A stretch of 64,000 bases of DNA from Leifsonia williamsii (GCF_030433685.1 NZ_JAROCF010000001.1:1302001-1366000), one strand, 5' to 3'; counted from the first letter of the stretch, positions 36,582-45,786 are shown. The notes: generated by a model not told the origin, from the letters alone. Numbers and translations are program-made.

Positions 36582-37769
36582 ATGCGGGTCTACCTCGACC
36601 TCGTCCGGCTGCCGGGCGTGGTGCGGATCACCGCGTCCCAGCTGCTGGCGCGGTTCCCCCTCGGGATGCTGTCGCTCGCCGTGCTGCTGCACGTGCGGGA
36701 ACTGACCGGCTCGTACGCCGTCTCCGGGCTGGCGGTCGCGTGCCTCAGCGTCGGGCAGGCCGTCGCGATGCCGGTCACCAGCAGGCTGGCCGGCCGCCTC
36801 GGCATCCGGAGGACGATCGCCGCGCTCACCGCGGCGAACGCGGTGGCGCTGCTGGTGCTGACCGTGACACGACCGGGGACCCCGGGCCTCCTCGCGCTCG
36901 GGCTCGCCATCGGGCTCTCGGTGCCGCCGCTGATGCCGGTGGTGCGCGCGCTCTACCCGCGGCTGGCGCCGCAGGAGAGCGTCGGCGCGCTGTTCGCGCT
37001 CGACACCTCGGCGCAGGAGCTGATCTGGATCCTCGGCCCGGTCGTCGCGACGACCCTCGCGGCGACGGTGTCGACGGCCTTCCCGCTGCTCGTCGCCGCC
37101 GCCGTGTCGCTGGTGGGAACAGCCTGGTTCCTCCTGAGCCGCCACGTGGGTGAGGTGCGCCTCGAGCGCAACCGCTCACCCTTCGGGCGCGTGCTGCTGC
37201 GGCCGGCGATGCGCTTGGCGCTCGCGGCGAGCTTCGGACTGGTGGCCTCGTTCGGGGCCCTGGAGCTGGCGCTGGTCTCGCGGTTCGACGAGTCGGGACC
37301 GCTCGCGGGGATCGCGATCGCGGTTGCGAGCCTCGGGTCGCTGGTGGGAGGGATCGCGATCGGCCACCGGAGGCTGCGTCGGGGCCTCCTCGCCCTCATC
37401 CTGCTCGGGATGGCCGCCGCCACGGCCGCGGCGGCGCTGACGACAGCGCTTCCGCCCTTCCTCGCGCTGATGTTCGTCGCCGGGCTGGGCTTCGCCCCGT
37501 CGCTGGCTGGGCTCTACGCGCTCGTCTCGTCGGCGCTGGCATCGTCGTCACAGGGGGAGGGGGAGTCGGCGGAGGCCTTCGGCTGGCTGAACACCGCGGG
37601 CACCGTCGGCGGAGCCGTCGGAACGGCCGTCGGCGGCTTCGCGGGGCAACTCGTCGGGACCCTCTCGCCGGTCGCCGGAGCCGGTCCGTTCGCCGCCTCG
37701 ACGCTGTTCGTGCTCGGGGCTGCGGCTGTGCCGCTGCTGCCGGGATTCCGACGCGCGGCAGAGGCGTAG
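36582..37769 (+). CDS. MFS transporter
   Basis: 395 residues with twelve predicted helices and a GRLGIRR-type loop between helices 2 and 3. The second half carries a Ser/Glu-rich loop (SSSQGEGESAEAFGWLNTAG). It lies seven bases after the second permease and could be co-expressed with the fructosamine genes, for instance to export the released amino acid or a by-product; that is speculation. The Shine-Dalgarno sequence is weak. The 125 bases after it contain only an imperfect GC hairpin and the next gene's ribosome site. Confidence 0.85.
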   Translation: MRVYLDLVRLPGVVRITASQLLARFPLGMLSLAVLLHVRELTGSYAVSGLAVACLSVGQAVAMPVTSRLAGRLGIRRTIAALTAANAVALLVLTVTRPGTPGLLALGLAIGLSVPPLMPVVRALYPRLAPQESVGALFALDTSAQELIWILGPVVATTLAATVSTAFPLLVAAAVSLVGTAWFLLSRHVGEVRLERNRSPFGRVLLRPAMRLALAASFGLVASFGALELALVSRFDESGPLAGIAIAVASLGSLVGGIAIGHRRLRRGLLALILLGMAAATAAAALTTALPPFLALMFVAGLGFAPSLAGLYALVSSALASSSQGEGESAEAFGWLNTAGTVGGAVGTAVGGFAGQLVGTLSPVAGAGPFAASTLFVLGAAAVPLLPGFRRAAEA

Positions 37770-37894
37770 ACCGCTCGACCGAACGGGGGCTCGGGATTCC
37801 TCGCCGGGCGCTGCCCCGTCACAGCGGCGGGGCGCGCGCGGTCAATGCTGTGAGCGCGTCGCATCGGGCGGCGCCCATCCGAGAGGACATCACC

Positions 37895-38668
37895 ATGACC
37901 GAACAGCTCCCCACCGTCGTGCTCGTGCACGGCGCCTTCGCCGAGTCGGCCAGCTGGAACGGCGTCATCGAGCGGCTGCGCGCCCGCTCCGTTCCGGCCG
38001 TCGCCGTCGCGAACCCGCTGCGCAGCCTCACCGGCGATGCCGGTTACGTGCGCGACGTCATCGCGAGCATCGACGGGCCGGTCGTGCTCGTCGGCCACTC
38101 CTACGGCGGGCTCGTCATCAGCGAGGCGGGCGCAGCGAACGACGCGGTCGCCGCCCTCGTCTACGTCAACGCGTTCGTGCCCGAGCACGGCAAGACGGCC
38201 TTCGACCTGTCGACCGAGTTCCCCGGCAGCACGCTCCCCGACGCGCTGGCGCCGCGGACCCTCGCCGACGGCTCGGTCGAGCTCACCATCCGGCCAGACG
38301 TGTTCCGGCACCAGTTCGTGGCCGATGTCTCCGAGGCGGAGGCCGCCCTCATGGCCGCGACGCAGCGCCCGGTGACGCAGGCCGCGCTGACCGACCCGCT
38401 GCCGACCAGCACGCCCGCGTGGACGACCACGCCGTCGTGGTTCGTCTTCGGCGACCAGGACCTCAACATCCCCGTCGCCGAGCACCGCGCGGGCGCCGAG
38501 CGCGCAGGAGCGAACGCGCGCGGCGTGCGCGAGGTGGCGGGCGGCTCGCACGCGCTGAGCGTCTCACGACCCGACGTCGTGGCCGAGGTGATCCTTGAGG
38601 CGGTCGAGGCCGTCGCCGCGGGCGCCGGCGCCGGCGTCACCACCGCAGCGTTCCAGACCGGGGCCTGA
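37895..38668 (+). CDS. Alpha/beta hydrolase (salicylate-esterase-like)
   Basis: 257 residues. TVVLVHGAFAESASWNGVIERL is the oxyanion segment, GHSYGG the nucleophile elbow with Ser69, and GGSHALSVSRP contains the late His. This short form with HGAFAESASW is common in actinobacteria and resembles plant-type methyl-salicylate esterases; substrate unknown. ATG 37895 follows GAGAGGAC. A second, unrelated hydrolase follows after ten bases, so the two are likely cotranscribed. Confidence 0.87.
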   Translation: MTEQLPTVVLVHGAFAESASWNGVIERLRARSVPAVAVANPLRSLTGDAGYVRDVIASIDGPVVLVGHSYGGLVISEAGAANDAVAALVYVNAFVPEHGKTAFDLSTEFPGSTLPDALAPRTLADGSVELTIRPDVFRHQFVADVSEAEAALMAATQRPVTQAALTDPLPTSTPAWTTTPSWFVFGDQDLNIPVAEHRAGAERAGANARGVREVAGGSHALSVSRPDVVAEVILEAVEAVAAGAGAGVTTAAFQTGA

Positions 38669-38678
38669 GGCGGAGCGC

Positions 38679-39659
38679 ATGCACGACACGACCCGCCCGC
38701 CGGGACCGGGGGCCACGGGCGCACCTCAGCCGGACGCCCTCGGCCCGCTGCGGCGCGCGCAGACGCCCGAGCTCGACGTGGCGTTCCACGAGCTCGGCCC
38801 GGCGGGCGGGCCGGCCGTCCTCCTGCTGCACGGGTACCCGTACTCCGTGAGCAGCTACGTGGAGGTCGCACCGCGGCTCGCCGCGCACGGCCTCCGCGTG
38901 ATCGTGCCGCACCTCCGCGGGCACGGACCGACGCGGTTCCGCGACGACAGCACGCCGCGCAGCGGCCAGCAGGCGGCGCTCGCGACGGACGCCGTCGACC
39001 TCCTGGACGCCCTCGGCATCGACTCCGCGGTGCTGGCCGGCTACGACTGGGGCGGCCGCGCGGCGTGCGTGGCCGCCGCGCTCCAGCCCGAGCGGGTGCG
39101 CGGCATCGTGTCGGTCAACGGCTACCTCATCCAGGACATCGCCGCGTCGGGGAACCCGCTGCCGCCACGACTGGAGGCGGGCTTCTGGTACTTCTTCTAC
39201 TTCCTCACGGAGCGCGGACGCGCCGGCCTGACCGCGGACCCGCGCGGCGTCGCCGAGGTCATCTGGCGCAGGAACTCTCCCGAGTGGGCGTTCACCGACG
39301 CCGAGCTGGATGCCGCCGCAGCGGCCTTCGACAACCCGGACTACGTGGAGGTCGTGCTGCACTCCTACCGGCACCGGCTCGGTGCCGCGCCGGGGGCGCC
39401 AGCCTATGTGGCGGCGGAGTCAGTGCTCGCCACGTTGCCTCCGATCCCCGTCCCGGCCGTGACGCTCGACGGGATGGCCGACGGCAACTTCCCGGCGACG
39501 GACGGCTCTGCGCAGGCCGTGCGGTTCACCGGACCGCGCGAGCACCGCCAGGTCCCGCATGCGGGCCACAACCTCCCGCGGGAGGCGCCGGACGCCTTCG
39601 TGGCGGCCGTGCTCCGGGTGGAGGAGCTGGCGCCCCCTGAGGCCGTCTGGGCCCCTTAG
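38679..39659 (+). CDS. Alpha/beta hydrolase of the epoxide hydrolase/dehalogenase type
   Basis: 326 residues. The nucleophile elbow is GYDWGG with Asp123, so it belongs to the Asp-nucleophile branch (epoxide hydrolases, haloalkane dehalogenases). LLLHGYPYSVSSY is the oxyanion motif; His near 297 in HAGHNLPREAP is the base. Trp/Tyr-rich text in the cap (GFWYFFYF) fits an epoxide hydrolase lid. The gene runs toward the convergent zinc-ribbon gene, and a tandem 18-bp repeat follows its stop. Confidence 0.85.
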   Translation: MHDTTRPPGPGATGAPQPDALGPLRRAQTPELDVAFHELGPAGGPAVLLLHGYPYSVSSYVEVAPRLAAHGLRVIVPHLRGHGPTRFRDDSTPRSGQQAALATDAVDLLDALGIDSAVLAGYDWGGRAACVAAALQPERVRGIVSVNGYLIQDIAASGNPLPPRLEAGFWYFFYFLTERGRAGLTADPRGVAEVIWRRNSPEWAFTDAELDAAAAAFDNPDYVEVVLHSYRHRLGAAPGAPAYVAAESVLATLPPIPVPAVTLDGMADGNFPATDGSAQAVRFTGPREHRQVPHAGHNLPREAPDAFVAAVLRVEELAPPEAVWAP

Positions 39660-39707
39660 GCGGTCTGCGCCGTCTAAGCGGTCTGCGCCGTCTAAGCGGT
39701 CTGCGCC
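39660..39707. repeat. 18-bp tandem repeat containing a stop codon
   Basis: Units 39660-39677 and 39678-39695 are identical and a 12-base partial unit follows. On the minus strand each unit reads Ala-Gln-Thr-Ala-stop, so the end of the zinc-ribbon gene and its stop have been copied tandemly downstream. Confidence 0.85.
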
Positions 39708-39898
39708 AGCTCCGCGTAGTAGGTGACGTGGCACCCGTCACCGTTGCACTCGACGCACACGGTGATCTCCTCGCTGTGCTGGGACGGGTCGGCACCCGAT
39801 CCGTCGCACCGTTCGCAAATCTCCAGGGTTCTCATGCCGACGATTCTGCGCCCGACCTCCGACATCGGCGGCAGGCGCACGGGTGTGTCGTGGATCAT
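39692..39898 (-). CDS. Small two-CxxC zinc-ribbon protein coupled to TetR
   Basis: 68 residues. ATG at 39898 overlaps the TetR stop (ATGA), which decides the start; an internal ATG at 39835 would give 47 residues. The second half has CERCDGSG (Cys28, Cys31) and CVECNGDGCH (Cys48, Cys51, Cys56), two CxxCxGxG-like knuckles as in the DnaJ zinc domain, so it probably binds one zinc ion. No partner protein motif is seen. Translational coupling to the regulator suggests it works with or tunes it. I do not recognise a named family. Confidence 0.7.
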   Translation of the reverse strand: MIHDTPVRLPPMSEVGRRIVGMRTLEICERCDGSGADPSQHSEEITVCVECNGDGCHVTYYAELAQTA

Positions 39899-40515
39899 TC
39901 CGGTGACCGGGAGGGCGCGACCGCGAGCCAACGGAGTGCGGCGTCGACGGCGTCGGCCGGCGCGCTCGCGCCGTCGGCCGACGCCCACTCGATCAGGGCC
40001 GTATGGGCCGCCGCCTGGTAGGCCGAGGCGACCGCCCGGCGCGCCGGCTCCGGCATGGTCGGCTCCGCCCGGCCCAGGTGCGCGGCGATGATCCCCTCCC
40101 ACGCGTGATACGCGGGAGCGGCGGAGGCGGCGAGCTGCGGCTCCGTCGACACGAGCCGCGCCCAGCGGGAGCCGAGCCGGCGCACGAAGTCGCTGCGCGA
40201 GACGGAGTGCACCACGGCCTCCCGGAGCACATCGGCCAGCGGTCTGCCCGGCTGCGCGGCCTCGAGGGAGTCGCGGAGCCGGTCGGAGGCCGCCTCCAGC
40301 CCGACCCAGGCGATCGCCGCGCGCGTGGGGAAGTGCCGCATCAGCGTGCGGGCGCTGACCCCGGTTGCTGTTGCCAGGTCGTTCCAGCTGGTGCCGGAGA
40401 ACCCGCGCGCGCTCCACAACTCGATCGCGGCCTCGGCCACGGCGTCGACGTCGACCACGCTCGGACGCCCTCGCCGCGCGGGCCCGGCGGCGGTGTGCTC
40501 GTTCGGCGTCTCCAT
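39895..40515 (-). CDS. TetR-family transcriptional regulator
   Basis: 206 residues. The N-terminal helix-turn-helix is GFSGTSWNDLATATGVSARTLMRHFPTRAAIAWVG, followed by an all-helical ligand domain rich in Ala. The start ATG 40515 faces the SDR gene at 40582; the 66-base gap contains an inverted repeat (40542-40564). It most likely represses itself and the SDR. Coupled downstream to the zinc-ribbon protein. Confidence 0.9.
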   Translation of the reverse strand: METPNEHTAAGPARRGRPSVVDVDAVAEAAIELWSARGFSGTSWNDLATATGVSARTLMRHFPTRAAIAWVGLEAASDRLRDSLEAAQPGRPLADVLREAVVHSVSRSDFVRRLGSRWARLVSTEPQLAASAAPAYHAWEGIIAAHLGRAEPTMPEPARRAVASAYQAAAHTALIEWASADGASAPADAVDAALRWLAVAPSRSPE

Positions 40516-40541
40516 CCGAGGAACGATAGCAGCGGAGCCGC

Positions 40542-40564
40542 TTTTTGACGTAGAGTGACAAAAA
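40542..40564. promoter_or_regulatory. Probable TetR operator
   Basis: TTTTTG (40542-40547) is mirrored by CAAAAA (40559-40564), with one more matching pair inside. TAGAGT (40551-40556) in the middle looks like a -10 box for the SDR gene, so binding would block it. Confidence 0.6.
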
Positions 40565-40581
40565 AGAGTGAGGAGCTCCCC

Positions 40582-41391
40582 ATGCCACGCACCTACGTCG
40601 TCACCGGTTCCGCCTCCGGGATCGGCGCCGCCACCGCCGCCCTGCTCCGCGAGCGCGGCGAACGCGTCATCGGCGTCGACCTCCGCGGCGCCGACGTCGA
40701 GGCCGACCTGAGCACGAAGGAGGGCCGCATCGCCGCGGCCGCCGCCGCGAGCGACCTCGCCGGCGGCGTGGTCGACGCCGTCATCGCGTGCGCGGGCATC
40801 TCCGCACCCGTCCCGAAGACCATCTCGGTCAACTTCTTCGGCGTCACCGAGTTCGTGGAGGCGCTGCTGCCCGCCCTGCGCGCCTCGGACGCGCCCCGCG
40901 CCGCCGTCGTGTCGTCGATGGCCTCCCTCCAGCCGAACTCGGCCGAGATGGTGGAGGCGGCGCTCGCCGGAGACGAGGCGCGCGCCCTCGAGATCGCCCA
41001 GGGCTTCGTCGGCGACGACCCGATGACCGGCTACATCGTGTACCCGTCGTCGAAGCGCGCGCTCGCCCGCTGGGTGCGCCGCGAGTCGATCACCGAGGCG
41101 TGGGCAGGCGCGGGCATCCCGCTCAACGCCGTGGCCCCCGGCACGGTCGTCACCCCGATGACCGCCGAGCTGCTGGCGACCCCGGAGGGCGCGGCGATGG
41201 TCGACAGCCAGGTGCCCATGCCGCTCAACCATCACCAGCCTCCCGAGTCGATCGCGAACCTCCTGATCTGGCTCACCAGCGTCGAGAACACGCACATGGC
41301 CGGCCAGGTGATCTACGACGACGGCGGTGCCGACGCGACCCTGCGCGGCGACGACATCTGGTCGTGGAACGACGCTCCCGGGGCGGCCTGA
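40582..41391 (+). CDS. Short-chain dehydrogenase/reductase
   Basis: 269 residues. The cofactor motif GSASGIG is near the N-terminus, ACAG replaces the usual NNAG, the catalytic region shows Ser in VVSSMASL and YPSSK, and the C-terminus has the DGG of classical SDRs (IYDDGGADATLRGD). It resembles hydroxysteroid dehydrogenase-like SDRs with an extended loop before the active-site Tyr. GAGGAGC precedes ATG 40582. It is divergent from, and probably controlled by, the TetR gene. Substrate unknown. Confidence 0.9.
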   Translation: MPRTYVVTGSASGIGAATAALLRERGERVIGVDLRGADVEADLSTKEGRIAAAAAASDLAGGVVDAVIACAGISAPVPKTISVNFFGVTEFVEALLPALRASDAPRAAVVSSMASLQPNSAEMVEAALAGDEARALEIAQGFVGDDPMTGYIVYPSSKRALARWVRRESITEAWAGAGIPLNAVAPGTVVTPMTAELLATPEGAAMVDSQVPMPLNHHQPPESIANLLIWLTSVENTHMAGQVIYDDGGADATLRGDDIWSWNDAPGAA

Positions 41392-41399
41392 CCGGCTGA

Positions 41400-41429
41400 T
41401 TTCGCGTGCGGGCGCGCGCCGAGTATCCT
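41400..41429 (+). promoter_or_regulatory. Promoter of tRNA-Tyr
   Basis: TTTCGC-like -35 (41400-41405), 18 bases, TATCCT (41424-41429), about 48 bases before the mature tRNA. The -35 is weak. Confidence 0.5.
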
Positions 41430-41477
41430 TATGTGGCGCCTCCGCTCAGCAGCTGACTGGTGGTCGGGAGCGCGAAT

Positions 41478-41562
41478 GGCGAGTTACCCAAGCGGCCAAA
41501 GGGATCTGACTGTAAATCAGCCGGCGTAGCCTTCGGGGGTTCGAATCCCTCACTCGCCACCA
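41478..41562 (+). tRNA. tRNA-Tyr (GTA)
   Basis: Acceptor arms GGCGAGT (41478-41484) and ACTCGCC (41552-41558) pair fully. The anticodon loop CTGTAAA gives GTA, a long class II variable arm (gccggcgtagccttc) is present, the T-arm GGGGGTTCGAATCCC is standard, and CCA is encoded (41560-41562). Confidence 0.96.
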
Positions 41563-41566
41563 TCGG

Positions 41567-41597
41567 AAGGGACCGGGCGTCATGCCCGGTCCCTTTT
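41567..41597 (+). terminator. Rho-independent terminator of tRNA-Tyr
   Basis: A perfect 12-bp stem (41567-41578 with 41584-41595), loop GTCAT, ending in TTTT, directly after the tRNA. Confidence 0.92.
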
Positions 41598-41625
41598 CCG
41601 TTGCCGGACGTGCCACGCTTGACCC

Positions 41626-42438
41626 ATGCCCTCCAACGTCGAGCTGCAAGAGATCGCTGTCACCGTCGCCCGGCGCGCCGCCGTGCTCGCCTTCCAGCGG
41701 AGGCGGGACGGAGTCGAGATCGCCGCCTCCAAGTCGAGCATCGTCGACATCGTCACGCGGGCCGACCAGGAGGCCGAGCGGCTCATCCGCGACGCCATCG
41801 CGGCCGCGCGACCGCGGGACGGGTTCCTCGGCGAGGAGTCGGGGGCCGGTGAGGGCACCAGCGGGCTGACGTGGGTGGTCGATCCGATCGACGGGACCGT
41901 CAACTACTACTACGGCATCCCCGCCTACGCGGTCAGCATCGCTGTCGTCGAGGGGGACCCCGACCCGGCGACCTGGACCGCCCTCGCGGGCGCGGTCGTG
42001 AACCCCGAGACGAAGGAGACCTTCGCCGCCGCCGCCGGCCACGGCGCCACGCTCAACGGGACCGCCCTGCACGTGAACCTCGACGTCGAGCTGCCGCTCG
42101 CGCTGGTCGGCACGGGCTTCGGGTACGACCCGGAGGTGCGGGTGCGGCAGGCGGCGTTCGTCCACCAGCTGATCGGACAGGTGCGCGACATCCGCCGGGC
42201 CGGCGCCGCCTCCCTCGACCTGTGCTCGGTCGCGGCGGGCCGGCTCGACGCGTACTACGAGCGCGGGCTGAACCCGTGGGACCACGCGGCGGGCGCGCTC
42301 ATCGCGGCCGAGGCCGGCGCGCGCGTCGGGGGACTCGACGGCACGCCGGCCGGGAAGCGGCTCCTGCTCGCGGCCGCGCCGGAGCTCTACGACCGGCTGC
42401 ACCCGATGATGCAGGAGTACTTCAGCGCCTGGGAGTGA
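41626..42438 (+). CDS. Inositol monophosphatase family protein
   Basis: 270 residues with all metal motifs of the family: GEES (Glu70, Glu71), DPIDGT (Asp86, Asp89) and PWDHAAG with Asp219. It hydrolyses inositol phosphate or a related sugar phosphate (for example histidinol phosphate or fructose-1,6-bisphosphate in some members). No Shine-Dalgarno sequence is visible; a CACGCT box six bases before ATG suggests a leaderless transcript. Its last codons and stop are tandemly repeated just downstream. Confidence 0.92.
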   Translation: MPSNVELQEIAVTVARRAAVLAFQRRRDGVEIAASKSSIVDIVTRADQEAERLIRDAIAAARPRDGFLGEESGAGEGTSGLTWVVDPIDGTVNYYYGIPAYAVSIAVVEGDPDPATWTALAGAVVNPETKETFAAAAGHGATLNGTALHVNLDVELPLALVGTGFGYDPEVRVRQAAFVHQLIGQVRDIRRAGAASLDLCSVAAGRLDAYYERGLNPWDHAAGALIAAEAGARVGGLDGTPAGKRLLLAAAPELYDRLHPMMQEYFSAWE

Positions 42439-42469
42439 TCGACTCGGGAGTGATCGACCCGGGAGTGAC
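42431..42469 (+). repeat. 15-bp tandem repeat of the gene end with stop codon
   Basis: GGGAGTGATCGACTC (42431-42445), GGGAGTGATCGACCC (42446-42460) and GGGAGTGAC (42461-42469). Each unit contains in-frame Glu-stop, so the inositol monophosphatase terminus has been copied twice. Confidence 0.85.
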
Positions 42470-42486
42470 CCCGGCGCCGCGGACGC

Positions 42487-44232
42487 TCAGCGCAGCCACA
42501 CCGTGGTGTCCTGCGGCAGGAGGCGTCCCTCCACCGGGCCGCTCTGCAGCACGATCTCGCCCGCGGGCAGCTCCACCGGCTTCTCGCCGAGGTTGACGAC
42601 GACCGTCACCGCGCCCGAGCGGAACAGCAGGGTGTCCTGGCCGAGGTCCGACCACTCCAGCTCGCCGAACGCCAGGTCGTGCTCGCGGCGGGCCGCCAGC
42701 GCCTCCTGGTACATCGTCAGCGTCGAGCCGGGCACACCGCGCTGCGACGAGCGCGTGTACTCCGCCCACGACGCGGGCTGCGGCAGCCAGCTCGCCGCAC
42801 CGGGTCCGAAGCCGTACGACGGGTCGGCGCCCTCCCACGGGATCGGCACGCGGCAGCCGTCGCGGCCGTAGCGCTCGCCGCCGGTGCGGAACCAGGTCGG
42901 GTCCTGGCGGGCCTCGTCGGGCAGGTCGATGGCCTCAGGGAGGCCGAGCTCCTCACCCTGGTAGAGGTACGCCGAACCGGGCAGCGCGAGCATCAGCGCG
43001 GTCGCGGCGCGGGCCCGGCGCAGGGCGAAGGCCGGGTCCGGGATGCCCGTGCTCTTCGGCCCGATGCCGTGGCCCTGCGGGTTGTCGCCGGTGAGCGCCA
43101 GGCGGGTCGCGTGGCGCACGACGTCGTGGTTCGACAGCACCCAGGTGCTCGGCGCGCCGACGCTGCCGAAGACCGAGATGGAGCGGTCGATCACCGTGCG
43201 CAGCGCCGGGGCGTTCCACGGCGTCTCCAGGTAGCCGAAGTTGAAGGTCTGCTGCATCTCGTCCGGGCGCACCCAGCGGGCCAGCTTCTCCAGCGGCTCC
43301 ACCCACGCCTCGCCGCAGAGCACGCGGTCTCCCTCGTACTCCTCCAGGACTTTGTGCCAGTCGCGGTAGATCTCGTGCACGCCGTCCTGGCCGAAGTAGG
43401 GCGGGGTCGCCGGGTCCTGCTCGGCGTGCGCGGCGATCTCGGGCTCGAGCGGGATGCCGCCGGTCGTGGTGGGCAGCTCGGCGCCGGTCATGCTGCCGGC
43501 CCCTGCGGGCGGCGTGTAGTCGGGGAGGCCCTCCTCCTTGATCATGCCGTGGGCGACGTCCACGCGGAAGCCGTCGACCCCGCGGTCGAGCCAGAACCGC
43601 AGGATGCCGCGGAACTGCTCCCACACCCACGGGTTCTCCCAGTCGAGGTCGGGCTGCGACTTGTCGAACAGGTGCAGGTACCACTGGCCGGGCTGCCCGT
43701 CGGCCTCGGTGATGCGGGTCCAGGCCGGGCCGCCGAAGATCGACTCCCAGTTGTTCGGCGGCAGCTCGCCGTGCTCGCCCTGGCCCTCGCGGAAGATGTA
43801 GCGGGCGCGCTCGGGGCTGCCCGGACCGGCTGCCAGCGCCTCCTGGAACCACGTGTGGTCGCTGGAGGAGTGGTTGGGCACCAGGTCGATGATCACGCGG
43901 AGGCCGAGGCCGTGGGCCTCGTCGAGCAGCGCGTCGAAGTCGGCGAGCGTGCCGAACAGCGGGTCGACGTCGCAGTAGTCGGCGACGTCGTACCCGGCGT
44001 CGCGCTGCGGCGAGGTCTGGAACGGCGACAGCCAGACGGCGTCGACGCCCAGCTCGGCCAGTGCGGGCAGGCGGCGGGTGATGCCGGGCAGGTCGCCGAT
44101 GCCGTCGCCGTTCGCGTCCGCGAACGACCGCGGATACACCTGGTAGATGACGGCGGAGCGCCACCATTCGCGGCCGGGCGTGCTCGGCGACAGCGGGGAG
44201 GGGGTGGGGGAGGTCGTGGCGATGATCGTCAC
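42487..44232 (-). CDS. GH13 alpha-glucosidase
   Basis: 581 residues. It starts [26 protein letters not shown], the mark of GH13 oligo-1,6-glucosidase/alpha-glucosidase subfamilies. Nucleophile Asp225 lies in GFRVDVAHG, acid Glu308 in LCGEAWVE and the third carboxylate Asp370 in LSNHD. A C-terminal beta domain completes it. It is cytoplasmic and releases glucose from malto- or isomalto-oligosaccharides. The start is GTG 44232, seven bases after the LacI stop, so it is expressed from the LacI promoter on the minus strand. Confidence 0.93.
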   Translation of the reverse strand: MTIIATTSPTPSPLSPSTPGREWWRSAVIYQVYPRSFADANGDGIGDLPGITRRLPALAELGVDAVWLSPFQTSPQRDAGYDVADYCDVDPLFGTLADFDALLDEAHGLGLRVIIDLVPNHSSSDHTWFQEALAAGPGSPERARYIFREGQGEHGELPPNNWESIFGGPAWTRITEADGQPGQWYLHLFDKSQPDLDWENPWVWEQFRGILRFWLDRGVDGFRVDVAHGMIKEEGLPDYTPPAGAGSMTGAELPTTTGGIPLEPEIAAHAEQDPATPPYFGQDGVHEIYRDWHKVLEEYEGDRVLCGEAWVEPLEKLARWVRPDEMQQTFNFGYLETPWNAPALRTVIDRSISVFGSVGAPSTWVLSNHDVVRHATRLALTGDNPQGHGIGPKSTGIPDPAFALRRARAATALMLALPGSAYLYQGEELGLPEAIDLPDEARQDPTWFRTGGERYGRDGCRVPIPWEGADPSYGFGPGAASWLPQPASWAEYTRSSQRGVPGSTLTMYQEALAARREHDLAFGELEWSDLGQDTLLFRSGAVTVVVNLGEKPVELPAGEIVLQSGPVEGRLLPQDTTVWLR

Positions 44233-44239
44233 CTCTCTG

Positions 44240-45313
44240 TCATGCGTTTCTCGTGGTGGGGGTCGGGTGGTCCGCCGGAGCGGCCGTGCTCGTGCGCACG
44301 ACCAGGTCGACGGGGGAGTGGAGGGTCGTCGGCGCGTCGTCCGCGGCGGGCCCGTGCCGGCGCGGCGGGTCGATCGTGCGCAGCAGCAGCTCCGCGACCT
44401 GCTCGCCCTGCCGCTCGACGTGCTGGGCGACGGTGCTGAGGCCGAAGAAGGCGGCGAGCGGGTGGTCGTCGACGCCGATCACCGACAGGTCGCCCGGCAC
44501 GGAGAGCCCGAGTTCGCGTGCGGCCAGGACGGCGCCGATCGCCATCTCGTCGGAGGCGGCGAAGACGGCCGTCGGTCGCCGCTGCGCCGACTCCAGCAGC
44601 GCCGGCTCCAGCAGCCTCCGCGCCGCCTCATGGCCGCCCGGGATGGTGAAGTCGCCTGCGACGGAGAGCGCAGGGTCGGGGGCGATGCCGGCGGCGAGCA
44701 GCGCGGCCTCGTAGCCGAGCCTCCTGCTGGTCGGCACGTGGAACTCGAGGTCGAACTCGGGGCGCCCGCCGAGATGCGCGATGCGGCGGTGGCCGAGCGC
44801 GAGGAGGTGCTCGGTGGCGAGGCGGCCGACGTGCACGTCGTCGATCGTGACGGTGCTCGCGCCGGGCAGCGGGCCGCCGACGCCCGCGACCGGCTTGCCG
44901 ATGGCCAGGAGGCGGCCGATCTCGTCCTCGGTGAGCTTGAGCGCGACCGCGATCACGGCATCCACGCGGCCCCGCAGCAGGTGGTGCTCGAAGACGCGGG
45001 GGCGCTCCTCCCCCTCTCCGCCGAGGTTGTAGAGCGTCACGTCGTAGCCGCGCTGCAGCAGCACGCGCTGCGCTCCCTCGATCACGGCCGTGAAGTACCA
45101 GCGGCTGAGGTGCGACACCACGACTCCGACATTGCGGGTGCGGCCGGAGGCGAGGCTGGAGGCGTCGGAGCTGACGACATACCCCAGCGAGGCCGCCGCC
45201 TGGGTCACCCTGACCCTGGTCTCGGCGGACACGGCGCCGTTGCCGCTGAGCGCGCGCGAGACCGTCGCGGTGGAGACGCCGGCGAGGCGGGCGACGTCGG
45301 AGATCCCGGGCAT
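44240..45313 (-). CDS. LacI-family regulator of the GH13 gene
   Basis: 357 residues. [29 protein letters not shown] is the DNA-binding head; the effector domain follows ([13 protein letters not shown]). ATG 45313 has AAGGGAG upstream; the frame runs further upstream without support. It is first in a two-gene operon with GH13. A palindrome at 45412-45425 covers the predicted -35 of its own promoter, so autoregulation with release by a maltose-like sugar is expected. Confidence 0.92.
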   Translation of the reverse strand: MPGISDVARLAGVSTATVSRALSGNGAVSAETRVRVTQAAASLGYVVSSDASSLASGRTRNVGVVVSHLSRWYFTAVIEGAQRVLLQRGYDVTLYNLGGEGEERPRVFEHHLLRGRVDAVIAVALKLTEDEIGRLLAIGKPVAGVGGPLPGASTVTIDDVHVGRLATEHLLALGHRRIAHLGGRPEFDLEFHVPTSRRLGYEAALLAAGIAPDPALSVAGDFTIPGGHEAARRLLEPALLESAQRRPTAVFAASDEMAIGAVLAARELGLSVPGDLSVIGVDDHPLAAFFGLSTVAQHVERQGEQVAELLLRTIDPPRRHGPAADDAPTTLHSPVDLVVRTSTAAPADHPTPTTRNA

Positions 45314-45385
45314 CGGGGGCTCCCTTCCCGGTCGGCGGACGCGGTGCGAACGGTGTCGGATCGGCCGCCGGTAGCGGCCGTGGCG

Positions 45386-45425
45386 AGTATATCGGCGGGG
45401 CGGGAGGGGGATGCAAGCGTTTCCA
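45386..45425 (-). promoter_or_regulatory. Promoter and operator of the LacI-GH13 operon
   Basis: Minus strand: -35 TTGCAT (45416-45411), 19 bases, -10 TATACT (45391-45386). TGCAAGCGTTTCCA (45412-45425) is an imperfect LacI-type palindrome centred on CG and covers the -35. Confidence 0.65.
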
Positions 45426-45462
45426 GTGAGATCCCTGAGCGGTACTGCGCCCGGATTCCGTG

Positions 45463-45468
45463 TAGGGT
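45463..45468 (+). promoter_or_regulatory. Extended -10 box of the cold-shock gene
   Basis: TGTAGGGT has a TG extension before TAGGGT (45463-45468). It would start an mRNA near 45475 with a leader of about 72 bases. No good -35 is seen. Confidence 0.55.
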
Positions 45469-45476
45469 GGGCCACC

Positions 45477-45525
45477 AACCGTGCTATTTAAAGCTCGGTT
45501 ACGGGTGCGGGAGTTCCAGCACCCG
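45477..45525 (+). promoter_or_regulatory. Two consecutive leader hairpins of the cold-shock mRNA
   Basis: Hairpin 1: AACCGTGCT (45477-45485) with AGCTCGGTT (45492-45500), eight of nine pairs, loop ATTTAA. Hairpin 2: CGGGTGC (45502-45508) with GCACCCG (45519-45525), seven pairs. The ribosome site GAAGGA begins ten bases later. Such leaders often control cold-shock translation. Confidence 0.65.
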
Positions 45526-45547
45526 AGATAACACGAAGGAAGAAACG

Positions 45548-45754
45548 ATGGCCAACGGCACCGTCAAATGGTTCAACTCGGAGAAGGGGTACGGGTTCAT
45601 CACTCCGGATGACGGCAGCGCCGACGTCTTCGCCCACTTCAGCGAGATCGCGTCGCAGTCCGGTTTCCGGAACCTGGAGGAGAACCAGAAGGTCGAGTAC
45701 GACCTGACCCAGGGCCCGAAGGGTCTGCAGGCGTCCAACATCCGCGTCCTCTGA
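45548..45754 (+). CDS. Cold-shock protein
   Basis: 68 residues, a single cold-shock domain. RNP1 is KGYGFI (13-18) and RNP2 is DVFAHF (26-31); it begins [14 protein letters not shown]. It binds single-stranded RNA and DNA as an RNA chaperone. It has a structured leader of about 72 bases and a strong terminator downstream, so it forms a monocistronic unit. Confidence 0.97.
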   Translation: MANGTVKWFNSEKGYGFITPDDGSADVFAHFSEIASQSGFRNLEENQKVEYDLTQGPKGLQASNIRVL

Positions 45755-45786
45755 GCGACCAGCTCTGAGACGCGCACAGGCGCGGG

